Shown here one piece after another: positions 34,818 to 43,614 of a stretch of 64,000 nucleotides of DNA. The DNA lies in contig CBDAQB010000001.1 of NCBI GenBank assembly GCA_965198825.1, positions 744,001 to 808,000 of the forward strand, given 5' to 3'. A model generated the notes under the pieces. It ran no database searches. It worked only from the letters and a program-made list of their open reading frames with translations, and was not told where the DNA came from. How positions within the stretch are numbered: the stretch's first letter is position 1; the number at the start of each line of letters is the position of its first letter. The position numbers were made by a program, and so were the translations under genes. Source of the DNA: BOG-908 sp965198825 (GTDB lineage Bacteria; Pseudomonadota; Alphaproteobacteria; Acetobacterales; Acetobacteraceae).

Positions 34818-35156
34818 ATGGGGGCCATGACGATCCGTGGGATTTCTGATGAGACGCGCGCCAATTTGCGTCGGATTGCAGCGGAAAAGGGGGTTTCCGT
34901 GGAGGCTTTGGCTCGCGATAAGCTAACGGAATTGGCTGGATCGGGTGGGGCTCGCGTGGCTCCATACGAGCAGAGTGCGCCTTTGGTGAACGGCTTCCGA
35001 GAGGGGGTTTTGGGCTGGAACATGGGACAGCAATCCAAAACGCCTTCGTTCGAAACGCTGTCGGGCGCGCTTTCGGGGCTGGTGCATCTGACAGAGGGCA
35101 CTGACCTCACAGCGCCCACCGGCGAACTCTGGGATGCCGAGGCCGGCCTACTCTGA
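34818..35156 (+). CDS. Ribbon-helix-helix antitoxin (FitA type) with extended C-terminus
   Basis: 112 residues from ATG 34818, preceded by AGGAGG. The N-terminal RHH domain reads MTIRGISDETRANLRRIAAEKGVSVEALARDKL. The following ~70 residues are unusually long for a FitA-like protein and presumably wrap the toxin. Its TGA overlaps the presumed CTG start of the PIN-domain toxin. It lies antiparallel to hpnK with only 33 bp between starts. Confidence 0.82.
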   Translation: MGAMTIRGISDETRANLRRIAAEKGVSVEALARDKLTELAGSGGARVAPYEQSAPLVNGFREGVLGWNMGQQSKTPSFETLSGALSGLVHLTEGTDLTAPTGELWDAEAGLL

Positions 35157-35575
35157 GCAAGAGGCGCCCGGTTCTTCTGGATACTTGTGCGGCGATCTGG
35201 CTGGTGGAAGGTGCGAAGCTGAGTCCGGCTGCGCGGGAGGCAATTACCGACGCGCTTGACTCCCAATCCTGGGTGCATGTTTCACCGATATCGGCTTGGG
35301 AGATTGCGACACTCGTCGCACGCGGACGCATTCAGTTGACGGTTGCGCCGGAGGTTTGGTTCGACGCACTGCTCGCGTTGCCGGGCGTGCGCCTGGCGCC
35401 CATGCCGCCAGCTGTTCTGATCGCGTCGGCGGCGTTGCCTGGCGTGCCGCCCCGAGATCCTGCGGATCGAATTATCGCCGCGACGTCGCGGGCATACGGA
35501 TACACTGTTGTGACACGGAATGGAGAGCTGATCCCCTATGGGAAAGCCCGTCACATAGAGGTTGTTGCTTGCTGA
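35153..35575 (+). CDS. VapC-type PIN-domain toxin, apparent CTG start
   Basis: A PIN ribonuclease, about 140 residues if translation begins at CTG 35153. The catalytic acids are Asp in RPVLLDTCAAIW, Glu in AWEIATLVARGRI and Asp in DPADRIIAATSRAYGY. The first ATG/GTG/TTG in frame is GTG 35204, which would lose the first catalytic Asp. CTG overlaps the antitoxin stop as CTGA, the usual coupled position. It is either a weak start that limits toxin or an inactivated toxin. Confidence 0.8.
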   Translation: MSKRRPVLLDTCAAIWLVEGAKLSPAAREAITDALDSQSWVHVSPISAWEIATLVARGRIQLTVAPEVWFDALLALPGVRLAPMPPAVLIASAALPGVPPRDPADRIIAATSRAYGYTVVTRNGELIPYGKARHIEVVAC

Positions 35576-35582
35576 GGAGGGA

Positions 35583-35693
35583 ACTCTTTTTTTAAAGAGA
35601 ACCAGAAAACTATTCGGAATGGACCGTGTGTAAAGACATCCCGGGCCTAAATCCGTAAAAGTTTTTTGCTTCTTTTTTTCAAAAAAGAAGTCC
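35583..35693. repeat. Family A nested palindrome, copy 6 (decayed left arm)
   Basis: The right arm 35656-35691 is perfect. The left arm 35583-35618 has several substitutions (TTTTTTTAAAGAGAACCAGA). It lies between the convergent ends of the PIN toxin gene and hpnJ. The hpnJ stop codon falls in the element's CCTTCCTTA flank. Confidence 0.8.
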
Positions 35694-35697
35694 TTCC

Positions 35698-37125
35698 TTA
35701 CGCTGCCTTATGACGATCACGCAGGAAGTGGAAGAACTCCACGCCTTCGCGCAGTCGGCGGACCATCATTTGCGGGCTGGTGACCATTTCGCCGACGATG
35801 GAGGCGATCTTCGGGGCGCGGAAATAGAAGGCGCGGTAGAAAGTCTCGACGTTGTCGAAGATCTCGGTGTGCGAGAGGTGAGGATAGTGGAGCGGGGCGA
35901 TCTGGATGCCGTGTTCGTCGATGAGTTCGGCGTTGCGGGCGTCCAGCCAGCCGTTTTCGACGGCCTGCTGGTAGAGGAAGGTGCCTGGGTAGGGGGCGGC
36001 GAGGGACACCTGGATGGTGTGCGGATTGATGTCGGTGGCGAACTTGATCGTTTCCTTGATCGTGTTCTGATCTTCGCCTGGCAGGCCCAGGATGAAGGTG
36101 CCGTGGATTTTGATGCCGAGCTCGTGGCAGTCCTTGGTGAAGCGGCGGGCGACGTCGATCAGCATGCCCTTTTTGATGTTGTGCAGGATCTGCTGGTTGC
36201 CGCTTTCGTAGCCGACCAGGAGCAGGCGGAGGCCGTTGTCTTTGAGAACTTTCAGCGTGCTGCGGGGGACATTGGCCTTGGCGTTGCAGGACCAGGTGAC
36301 GCCTAGCTTGCCGAGTTCTTTCGCGATCGCTTCGGCGCGCGGCAGGTCGTCCGTGAAAGTGTCGTCATCGAAGAAATATTCGCGCACCTGCGGAAACATC
36401 TTCTGGCACTGCCGGATTTCGTCGGCGACGTGCTGCGGGCTGCGCACGCGGTAGCGGTGGCCGCCTACGGTTTGCGGCCAGAGGCAGAAGGTGCAGCGCG
36501 ATTTGCAGCCGCGTCCCGTGTAGAGCGAGATGTAGGGGTGCAGCAGGTAGCCGATGAAATAGTCTTCGATGTGCAGGTCGCGCTTGTAGACATCCGTGAC
36601 GAAGGGCAGCGAATCCATGTCCTCGAGGATGGCGCGGTCCTTGTTTTTCATCAGCGTGCCGTTGGCGTCGCGCCAGGTGATGCCATCGATGCTGGCGAAA
36701 TCGCGGCCTTCGGCGACTTCCTTGATGGTGAAGTCGAATTCGTTGCGGGCGACGAAGTCGATGACCTGGCCTTGCTGCAGGCTCTCGTTCGGCTGGACGG
36801 CAACCTTGGCGCCGACCATGCCGATCTTAATGCCCGGCTTGGCGGCCTTGATGGCTTCGGCGACCTTCACGTCCGACTGGAAGGAGGGGGTGCTCGTGTG
36901 CATGACGACGAGGTCGCGGTCGCGCACGGCTTCGATCACCGTCTCCAGCGTGGTGCGTGCGGGAGGGGCGTCGATGAGCTTGCTGCCCGGGACGAGGGCA
37001 GCCGGCTGGGCGAGCCAGGTCGGATACCAGAAGCTCTTGATTTCGCGCTTGGCCTGGTAGCGCGAGCCGGCGCCTCCGTCGAACCCGTCGAAGGACGGCG
37101 GCTGGAGGAACAGGGTGTTCATCAT
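35698..37125 (-). CDS. hpnJ: Hopanoid biosynthesis radical SAM protein HpnJ
   Basis: 475 residues. An N-terminal B12-binding-like domain is followed by a radical SAM core with the cluster motif CKSRCTFC (CxxxCxxC, about residues 206-213). HpnJ is implicated in forming the cyclitol ether head group of bacteriohopanetetrol. It ends in the flank of family A copy 6 and starts 7 bp after the end of hpnI. Confidence 0.94.
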   Translation of the reverse strand: MMNTLFLQPPSFDGFDGGAGSRYQAKREIKSFWYPTWLAQPAALVPGSKLIDAPPARTTLETVIEAVRDRDLVVMHTSTPSFQSDVKVAEAIKAAKPGIKIGMVGAKVAVQPNESLQQGQVIDFVARNEFDFTIKEVAEGRDFASIDGITWRDANGTLMKNKDRAILEDMDSLPFVTDVYKRDLHIEDYFIGYLLHPYISLYTGRGCKSRCTFCLWPQTVGGHRYRVRSPQHVADEIRQCQKMFPQVREYFFDDDTFTDDLPRAEAIAKELGKLGVTWSCNAKANVPRSTLKVLKDNGLRLLLVGYESGNQQILHNIKKGMLIDVARRFTKDCHELGIKIHGTFILGLPGEDQNTIKETIKFATDINPHTIQVSLAAPYPGTFLYQQAVENGWLDARNAELIDEHGIQIAPLHYPHLSHTEIFDNVETFYRAFYFRAPKIASIVGEMVTSPQMMVRRLREGVEFFHFLRDRHKAA

Positions 37126-37131
37126 GGTGCT

Positions 37132-38316
37132 CTATCCCTTACCGGGCGCTAGCGTGGGGCGCGCGGACGTATAATGGGTATCTTCTTGCGTGTTCAAAAC
37201 ATGGCCACGCCAGGCGACTTCGTCACCGGCGTAGGCGGCCAGGAGAACGGCTACCGACAGGACGTCGCGCAGCAGGGGTAGCCAGACGGGTGAACGGACG
37301 GCGCCCATCCTGGCTTCGATGTCGCGGCCGGCGATACCGCGCAGGGCGGCGGCGGCGAGCAGAAGCAGCAGGGCCCAGGGAGCGGCAGCGGTCGCAGCCA
37401 CCGTCAGCATGCCCCAGAAGACCGGATACTGGATGATCGAGACGGCGAAGCCGAAGGGGGCGACGGCGCGTATGGTGCGGGCCCAGCGTAGTTCGTGCCG
37501 GAACAGGGAGGCGATGCCCTGTTCCGCGACGGTGGTGGCGGGGACGGTGGCGGCCAGGGTGACGCGCTGGCCCAGGGCGCGGACCTTGGCGCCCAGGACG
37601 GCGTCGTCGGCGACGAAGGGCGACAGGGCTGGCAGGCCGCCTGCGCGCATCAGCGTTTCCCGGGTGAGCGCCATGGTGGCGCCCATGCAGTCCTGCCTGC
37701 CGAGACCGCGTGCCAGCAGGGCGCCTGCGGCGAAGCTCTGGGTGATGTACGCGCTGCCGAGCAGGCCGGAGAGGCCGCGGCGGGCGGCGCGGCCCGTGTA
37801 AAGCGTGGTGACAAGGCCGGTGCCTTCCACGGCGAGAGCGTCGGCGACGTGCTCGAGATAGTGGGGATCGGCATGCATGTCGCTGTCGGAAATCACGAAG
37901 CTGTCGTGCCTGGCAGACGGAAACATGTTGATCAGGTTGGCGACCTTGCGGTTCGCGCCGTGCGGCGTGCCGTCGATGACCAGTTCTGTGTCGATATCAG
38001 GAAAGCGCGCCTGGAGGCGGCGGACGACCGGAATGGCGGTGTCGTCGGCCGATTGCACGCCGAAGACGATCTGGTAATTCGCGTAGTTCTGGCTGCAGAA
38101 GCTGGCGAGTGCTTCCTCCAGCAGCGGCTCGTCGCCGTGCAGCGGTTTCAGGATGGTGAAGGGAGGGCGAGCTGCGGCCGGAGGCGCGCTGCCGCGGAAG
38201 CGGCGCACGGCGGCCCAGCCGAAAACCACCTGGACCAGGCCAGCCACGGTCAGCGCCGCCATGAGGAGGGCAGGCACGCACGGCACTCCGTCTGCGGTGT
38301 AGAAACCGAGGTTCAC
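37132..38316 (-). CDS. hpnI: Hopanoid biosynthesis glycosyltransferase HpnI
   Basis: 394 residues, GT2/ceramide-glucosyltransferase-like. An N-terminal membrane helix precedes FTILKPLHGDEPLLEEAL. SDSDMHADPHYLEH is the metal-binding DxD region, and QxxRW-like HELRWARTIR lies before C-terminal membrane helices. It transfers N-acetylglucosamine to bacteriohopanetetrol. It overlaps hpnM by 4 bp. Confidence 0.94.
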   Translation of the reverse strand: MNLGFYTADGVPCVPALLMAALTVAGLVQVVFGWAAVRRFRGSAPPAAARPPFTILKPLHGDEPLLEEALASFCSQNYANYQIVFGVQSADDTAIPVVRRLQARFPDIDTELVIDGTPHGANRKVANLINMFPSARHDSFVISDSDMHADPHYLEHVADALAVEGTGLVTTLYTGRAARRGLSGLLGSAYITQSFAAGALLARGLGRQDCMGATMALTRETLMRAGGLPALSPFVADDAVLGAKVRALGQRVTLAATVPATTVAEQGIASLFRHELRWARTIRAVAPFGFAVSIIQYPVFWGMLTVAATAAAPWALLLLLAAAALRGIAGRDIEARMGAVRSPVWLPLLRDVLSVAVLLAAYAGDEVAWRGHVLNTQEDTHYTSARPTLAPGKG

Positions 38317-38930
38317 GGCTTGATGGTGCTTCCCGACAGCTTGTCGATCTTGGACTGGAGGCTGGCGATCAGCGTGCCGGCGCCCTGCGCGATGAGGGCG
38401 CGGAAGTCGGAACGCTGGACGGCGACCTGGCTGATGCTCTTGTCCTCCAGCACATCGACGGCCTGCCAGCCGGCGGGGCCCTGGCGCATGACATAGTCGA
38501 TACGGACGGAGTCGCCGCTGGAGGGCACGATTTCGGTCTCCACGACGCGGTCGGCGCCTATGGTGCGTGTCTCTGGCAGGACATTGATCTTGTCGCCGGA
38601 GTCGCTGTTAAAATTCGAAACATAGTTGCTGATGGTGTAGGCGCGGAAAGTCGCTAAAAGCTTCTTCTGGTCATCCGGCGAAACGGATGCCCATTTGAGG
38701 CCGACGATCGTCTGCATGATCTGCGGAAGGTTGAACGCGCGGTCCACCGCGGGCGCGAGCGCCTGATAGCGGGCGGGAAACGGCTGGCTGCTCATCTTCT
38801 CGGCGTTCATCAGACCCTTGTTGAGCGCTTCGATAGGCGCCGCGACGTCCGACTGGGCAAAGGCCAGGGTGCTGGAGGCGGACAAAGCCACCGCAAGAAC
38901 CCCAGCCTTCAGGCACGAAAATCCGTTCAT
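38313..38930 (-). CDS. hpnM: Hopanoid-associated MlaC/Ttg2D-like periplasmic protein HpnM
   Basis: 205 residues with a signal peptide ending at about LAFA. The MlaC fold is shown by RAFNLPQIMQTIVGLKWASVS, QKKLLATFRAYTISNY and the C-terminal GWQAVDVLEDKSISQVAVQRSDFRALI. It is predicted to carry a lipid, plausibly a hopanoid, across the periplasm. It overlaps dxs and hpnI by 4 bp each. Its usual RND partner HpnN is not in this window. Confidence 0.92.
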   Translation of the reverse strand: MNGFSCLKAGVLAVALSASSTLAFAQSDVAAPIEALNKGLMNAEKMSSQPFPARYQALAPAVDRAFNLPQIMQTIVGLKWASVSPDDQKKLLATFRAYTISNYVSNFNSDSGDKINVLPETRTIGADRVVETEIVPSSGDSVRIDYVMRQGPAGWQAVDVLEDKSISQVAVQRSDFRALIAQGAGTLIASLQSKIDKLSGSTIKP

Positions 38931-40891
38931 AGGTTAACCGCTTTCATCTCCCGGCCAAGGGCGCCGAGCACCGTTTGAACGATGGATTTGGCGTCCAGGC
39001 CGGCGTCCACAATCTGCGCCGCCGGGCTCATATGGTCGATGAACCGGTCAGGCAACACCATCGGGCGCCAACGGACGGCCTGATCCAGAAGCCCGCTCGT
39101 TGCGAGATGCTGGCCGACCAGCGCCGAGAAGCCGCCGACCGAGGCTTCCTCGACCGTGATCAGTACTTCGTGGTGGCGGGCAAGCTGGGTTACCAGGTCG
39201 GTGTCGATCGGCTTGGCAAACCGGGCATCGGCGACCGTGGCGGTGAGGCCGCGGGCGGCGAGTTCATCGGCGGCGCGCATGGCGTCGCCGAGGCGGGTGC
39301 CCAGGCTGAGGATGGCGACCTTGCTGCCTTCGCGGAGGATGCGGCCGCGGCCGACCTGCAGGATTTCGCCCCGTGCAGGGAGTGCCAGGCCGGTGCCTTC
39401 GCCGCGCGGGTAGCGGAAGGCGGAGGGACGGTCGCCCAGCGCGGTCGCGGTCGCAACCATGTGGACGAGTTCGGCCTCGTCTGACGGCGCCATCAGGACG
39501 ATACCCGGCAGGCAGCCGAGATAGGAGAGGTCGAAGCTGCCGGCGTGCGTGGCGCCGTCCGCGCCGACGAGGCCCGCGCGGTCGATGGCGAAGCGGACCG
39601 GGAGGTTCTGCAGCACCACGTCATGGACGACCTGGTCGTAGGCGCGCTGCAGGAAGGTGCTGTAGATGGCGCAGAACGGGGCGAGGCCCTCGGCCGCCAT
39701 GGCGGCCGCGAAGGTGACGGCGTGCTGCTCGGCGATGCCGACGTCGAAGAAGCGGTCGGGGAAGGTTTTGGCGAAGCGGTCGAGGCCGGTGCCGCTCGGC
39801 ATGGCGGCGGTGATCGCGCACACGCGGCTGTCGCGCTCGGCTTCGGAGACGAGCGCGTCGGCGAAGACCTTCGTGTAGGTCGGCGGGCCGGCGGGGGCTT
39901 TGACCTGCTCGCCGGTGATGACGTTGAACTTCGCGACCGCGTGGAGCTTGTCCGGCGTCGCTTCGGCGGGCGCGTAGCCGTGGCCCTTCTGGGTGATCAC
40001 GTGGAGCAGGATCGGGCCTGCGTCCTCGGCGTCGCGCAGGTTGCGCAGGACCGGAAGCAGATGGTCCATGTTATGGCCGTCGATCGGGCCGATGTAGTAG
40101 AAGCCGAGCTCCTCGAAGAGGGTGCCGCCGGTGAGCAGGCCGCGCGCATATTCTTCTGCGCGCTTGGCGGTGCGTTCGAGGCCCCAGGGGAAATGCTTGG
40201 CCATCTTGCCTGCGACTTCGCGCAGGCTGAGGAAGCTGTGCGAGGACATCAGGCGCGACAGATAGGCGCTCATGGCGCCGACCGGCGGCGCGATGGACAT
40301 TTCGTTGTCGTTCAGCACGACGATGAGGCGCGAGCGGCGGGCGCCGGCGTTGTTCATCGCCTCGTAGGCCATGCCTGCGCTCATCGCGCCGTCGCCGATG
40401 ACGGCAACGACATGGTTTTCGGGGTGGCCGTTCAGCTCGTTGGCGACAGCGAAGCCGAGGCCCGCCGAGATCGAGGTGGAGCTGTGCGCGGCGCCGAACG
40501 GGTCGTAGGGGCTTTCGCTGCGGCGGGTGAATCCCGACAGGCCGCCTGCCTGGCGGAGGGTGCGTATGCGGTCGCGGCGGCCGGTGAGGATCTTGTGCGG
40601 GTAGGCCTGGTGGCCGACGTCCCAGATCACCTTGTCGGTGGGCGTGTCGAAGACGGCGTGCAGGGCTACGGTGAGCTCGACGACGCCGAGCGAGGCGCCG
40701 AGATGGCCGCCTGTGACGGAGACGGTGTCGACCGTTTCGGCGCGCAACTCGTCTGCGAGCTGGCGGAGCTGCTCGGCGGAGAAGTTTCGCATGTCCGCGG
40801 GGATGTTGACCCGGTCGAGCAGGGGCGTGATGGGGCGGCCGGGCAGGGTTGCCATCGGCTGTGCAGTCACGTCCGGTTTGGTGTCCTTCAT
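38927..40891 (-). CDS. dxs: 1-deoxy-D-xylulose-5-phosphate synthase
   Basis: 654 residues. First enzyme of the MEP pathway, joining pyruvate and glyceraldehyde 3-phosphate. Thiamine-binding GDGAMSAG and VLNDNEMSI are present, with the catalytic His in VGHQAYPHKILTGR, and the C-terminal DAGLDAKSIV region. It is embedded in the hopanoid operon between ispA and hpnM, so C5 precursor supply is cotranscribed with hopanoid tailoring. Confidence 0.97.
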   Translation of the reverse strand: MKDTKPDVTAQPMATLPGRPITPLLDRVNIPADMRNFSAEQLRQLADELRAETVDTVSVTGGHLGASLGVVELTVALHAVFDTPTDKVIWDVGHQAYPHKILTGRRDRIRTLRQAGGLSGFTRRSESPYDPFGAAHSSTSISAGLGFAVANELNGHPENHVVAVIGDGAMSAGMAYEAMNNAGARRSRLIVVLNDNEMSIAPPVGAMSAYLSRLMSSHSFLSLREVAGKMAKHFPWGLERTAKRAEEYARGLLTGGTLFEELGFYYIGPIDGHNMDHLLPVLRNLRDAEDAGPILLHVITQKGHGYAPAEATPDKLHAVAKFNVITGEQVKAPAGPPTYTKVFADALVSEAERDSRVCAITAAMPSGTGLDRFAKTFPDRFFDVGIAEQHAVTFAAAMAAEGLAPFCAIYSTFLQRAYDQVVHDVVLQNLPVRFAIDRAGLVGADGATHAGSFDLSYLGCLPGIVLMAPSDEAELVHMVATATALGDRPSAFRYPRGEGTGLALPARGEILQVGRGRILREGSKVAILSLGTRLGDAMRAADELAARGLTATVADARFAKPIDTDLVTQLARHHEVLITVEEASVGGFSALVGQHLATSGLLDQAVRWRPMVLPDRFIDHMSPAAQIVDAGLDAKSIVQTVLGALGREMKAVNL

Positions 40892-40897
40892 ACGCGC

Positions 40898-41839
40898 CTA
40901 ACTCCTGCGCGAGACGACCCAGTGCGCGAGCGTGCGCAACCGGTCCGCCTCGGGTCCGAAATGGTCCAAGTGTGAGATCGCCTGGTTCGACAGGCGCTGG
41001 GCTTCGGCGGTTGCCCGCTCCACGCCGAGCACGGCGACGACGGTCGCCTTGCCTGCGGCTTCGTCCTTGCCGGCGGTCTTGCCGATCTGCTCCTCGGTGC
41101 CGACGGCATCGAGAACGTCGTCGGCGATCTGGAAGGCGCTGCCGAGGTCGCGCCCGTAGGCGGCTACGCGCGACCTCATGTCGGGCGAGGCGGCACCGAG
41201 GATGGCGCCTGCCTCGGCCGAGTAGAGGATCAGGCAGCCGGTTTTGAGCGCCTGCAGGCGGCTGACTTCGGCCAGCGCGAGGGACTGGCCTTCGGTTGCC
41301 ATGTCGATCATCTGGCCGCCCGCCATGCCGCGTGCGCCTGCGGCGGCGCCGAGGGCGAGGACCAGGTCGCAGCGTATCTGGGCGTTCGAATGGGTTTGCT
41401 CCTCGGCAAGCACTTCGAACGCAAGCGCCTGCAAAGCGTCGCCTGCCAAAATGGCGGTGGCTTCATCGAAGGCGCGGTGCGTGGACGGCTTGCCACGGCG
41501 GAGGTCGTCGTTGTCCATCGCTGGCAGGTCATCGTGCACCAGCGAGTAGGCGTGCAGCATTTCCACCGAGGCGGCGACGCGGGCGGCGCGGGCCTCCGGC
41601 ACGTGGAAGAGGGAGGCGACCTCCATGACCAGGAAGCCGCGCAGGCGCTTGCCGCCGCCGAGCACGGCATAGCGCATGGCCTCGATCAGACGCTGCTCGC
41701 GCCCTGGCGCGGACGGCAGCAGCGCATCCAGGCAGCGCTCGACGGTGCCTGCGTGGGCGGTGAGGGCGGTCTGTAAGGCGTCTGGCGACGAAAAATCGGA
41801 CGAGCTGTTATGCTCCACTGGCCTCGCGTGGGCGGTCAT
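40898..41839 (-). CDS. ispA: Geranyl/farnesyl diphosphate synthase
   Basis: 313 residues from ATG 41839 (MTAHARPVEH), four bases after the xseB stop. Trans-prenyltransferase with first Asp-rich motif DDLPAMDND (~103-111) and second IADDVLD. GGGKRLRG binds the diphosphate. It supplies farnesyl diphosphate for HpnD and for quinone and bactoprenol synthesis. The xseB-ispA-dxs order is common in Proteobacteria. Confidence 0.95.
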   Translation of the reverse strand: MTAHARPVEHNSSSDFSSPDALQTALTAHAGTVERCLDALLPSAPGREQRLIEAMRYAVLGGGKRLRGFLVMEVASLFHVPEARAARVAASVEMLHAYSLVHDDLPAMDNDDLRRGKPSTHRAFDEATAILAGDALQALAFEVLAEEQTHSNAQIRCDLVLALGAAAGARGMAGGQMIDMATEGQSLALAEVSRLQALKTGCLILYSAEAGAILGAASPDMRSRVAAYGRDLGSAFQIADDVLDAVGTEEQIGKTAGKDEAAGKATVVAVLGVERATAEAQRLSNQAISHLDHFGPEADRLRTLAHWVVSRRS

Positions 41840-41843
41840 GAGA

Positions 41844-42092
41844 TCAGCTGGCAGCCACGAGGGGACCGGCATCCTTGACGCCGAGAGTGCCGTCGGTACG
41901 GCGTACAATGGCCTGCACGCGGGCTTCCGCCTCCGCCAGCTTGGCTTCGCAATGACGGCGCAGCGCCGTGCCACGTTCGTAGCAGGTGATGGCTTCCTCC
42001 AGCTTCAGTTGTCCGCCTTCGAGACCGCGCACGATGCGTTCGAGTTCGGCCATGGCGTCTTCGAAGGAGAGGCCGGAAAGAGTGTCCGACAT
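41844..42092 (-). CDS. xseB: Exodeoxyribonuclease VII small subunit
   Basis: 82 residues, a helical-hairpin protein beginning LSFEDAMAELERIVRGLEGGQLKLEEAI, the family signature. It binds the large subunit XseA in single-strand exonuclease VII. It heads the leftward ispA-dxs-hpnM-hpnI-hpnJ block. xseA is not in the window. Confidence 0.95.
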   Translation of the reverse strand: MSDTLSGLSFEDAMAELERIVRGLEGGQLKLEEAITCYERGTALRRHCEAKLAEAEARVQAIVRRTDGTLGVKDAGPLVAAS

Positions 42093-42178
42093 GAACTCGC
42101 CTTAACCACAAAAGAGGATGCTCGTAGCCCGCCGTGGGCGAGTCAGGCAAGTAGCGGCCAAATTCTGTGGTGTTTTGG

Positions 42179-43108
42179 CTACACGCCTAAAAGACGACGC
42201 ACATGCAAGGCCGACGAGGCGGCGAGGGCCTTGAGGTCGTAGCCGCCTTCCAGGACCGAGACGAGGCGGCCGCGGCAGACGGCGCCGGCGACGGCGAGAA
42301 GCTGGTCGGTGATCCAGCCAAAGTCGGTGGTGTCGAGCTGGAGCTGGGCGAGAGGGTCGGCGCGGTGGGCGTCGAACCCGGCGCTGACGATGATGAGTTC
42401 GGGCTGGAAGGCCAGGAGCGCCGGGATGCCCTGGTGCTCCCAGATGGAGCGGAAGGCGGCGCTGCCCGCACCCGGGTCGAGTGGCAGGTTCACGACATTG
42501 CCGGCGACGCCGGTTTCGGACGCGTAGCCGGTGCCTGGGTAGCACGGCATCTGGTGGCTGGAGGCGTAGAACAGGTCCGGGTCGCCCTCGAACATGTGCT
42601 GCGTGCCGTTGCCGTGGTGCACGTCGAAATCGATGACGGCGATGCGTCGCAGGCCCCAGCGGCGGCGGGCGTGGAGGGCGGCGATGGCGGCGCTGCCAAA
42701 CAGGCAGAAACCCATGGCCTGGTTGGCCTCGGCATGGTGGCCGGGGGGGCGCACGGCGGCGAAGGCGATGTCGGTCCAGCCTTCCATGACGGCATCGACG
42801 GCGGCGATGGCGCCGCCCGCGGCGCGGCGGGCTGCGGTGACGCTGCCTGGACCTGCGACCGTGTCCGAATCGAGCATGCGGGTGTCGTTAGGGTCGAGGG
42901 CGAGGAGGGCCTCCACATAGGCGGCGGGGTGGGCGAGGCAGAGCTGTTCCTCGGTGGCGAGGGGCGCCTGCTCGCGCAGCAGGGAGACGAAGTCGGGGTG
43001 CTCCAGTGCGGAGAGCACGGCGCGCAGGCGGTCGGGGCATTCGGGATGGCCCGGGCCGGGATCGTGCTCGAGGCAGTCGGGGTGCGTGAACATGGCGACG
43101 CGGTTCAT
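42179..43108 (-). CDS. Histone deacetylase/acetoin-utilisation-like deacylase
   Basis: 309 residues from ATG 43108, which overlaps the TusA-like gene. Zinc-dependent deacetylase fold: RPPGHHA is the His-His charge relay, DFDVHHGNGTQ the zinc-binding Asp/His, and SAGFDAHRADPL the second zinc Asp. Substrates in bacteria include acetylated polyamines and acetyl-CoA synthetase. A polyamine link is possible since an ornithine decarboxylase is encoded in the window, but it is 28 kb away. Confidence 0.9.
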   Translation of the reverse strand: MNRVAMFTHPDCLEHDPGPGHPECPDRLRAVLSALEHPDFVSLLREQAPLATEEQLCLAHPAAYVEALLALDPNDTRMLDSDTVAGPGSVTAARRAAGGAIAAVDAVMEGWTDIAFAAVRPPGHHAEANQAMGFCLFGSAAIAALHARRRWGLRRIAVIDFDVHHGNGTQHMFEGDPDLFYASSHQMPCYPGTGYASETGVAGNVVNLPLDPGAGSAAFRSIWEHQGIPALLAFQPELIIVSAGFDAHRADPLAQLQLDTTDFGWITDQLLAVAGAVCRGRLVSVLEGGYDLKALAASSALHVRRLLGV

Positions 43109-43395
43109 GGTGCGGCGGCCTTGTCGGTTGCGGGCTCTTCGCTGGCGGCGGTCTCTGGTGAGGCAGGGTCGGGGCGGCGGCGGATGGTGAAGCTCAGTGC
43201 GCCGGCTTCCTCGCTGAAGGAGAGGAGCTGGTGGCCGGTCTCGCGGCAGAAAGCGCGGAAGTCGGCGATGGCGGCGCGGTCGGTGGCGAGGATTCGAAGT
43301 TTGTCGCCGGGGTTCAGGCCGCGAAGGGCGCGGTTCGCCTTGAGGACGGGCATCGGGCAACTCAGGCCGCGCGCGTCTAATGTGGTATCTGCCAT
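43105..43395 (-). CDS. TusA/SirA-like sulfurtransferase
   Basis: 96 residues from ATG 43395. The hallmark LSCPMPVLKA puts the sulfur-accepting Cys at position 13, and the family beta-alpha-beta fold follows. The tail after ~residue 70 is Pro/Ala/Glu-rich and unusual for TusA. It is translationally coupled (4-bp overlap) to the deacetylase gene. Confidence 0.88.
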   Translation of the reverse strand: MADTTLDARGLSCPMPVLKANRALRGLNPGDKLRILATDRAAIADFRAFCRETGHQLLSFSEEAGALSFTIRRRPDPASPETAASEEPATDKAAAP

Positions 43396-43488
43396 GGCGG
43401 CAATTTGCGGCTCACGGCCGGGTTTCGGCAAGGCCGCCGCCGCGTTTACCGGCCTTATGACGCCTCCGCGCACGGTGGTTGGACGCTC

Positions 43489-43532
43489 AAGGTCCACCAC
43501 GAAGTTTGGAAGAACACGAAGAGGCACCAAGG
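43489..43532. repeat. Family B solo left arm, copy 7
   Basis: Only a left arm (GTCCACCACGAAGTTTGGAA type) is seen; there is no right arm before the 81-residue gene. The 43396-43614 gap holds nothing else recognisable. Confidence 0.65.
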
Positions 43533-43614
43533 CGCTTGGCGAAGCGACGGGTATTCGGACTGCTTGGCGTTGCAGGCTGTGCGCAAAGTGCCGTCGGGCT
43601 GCCGCAGCTTGCAG

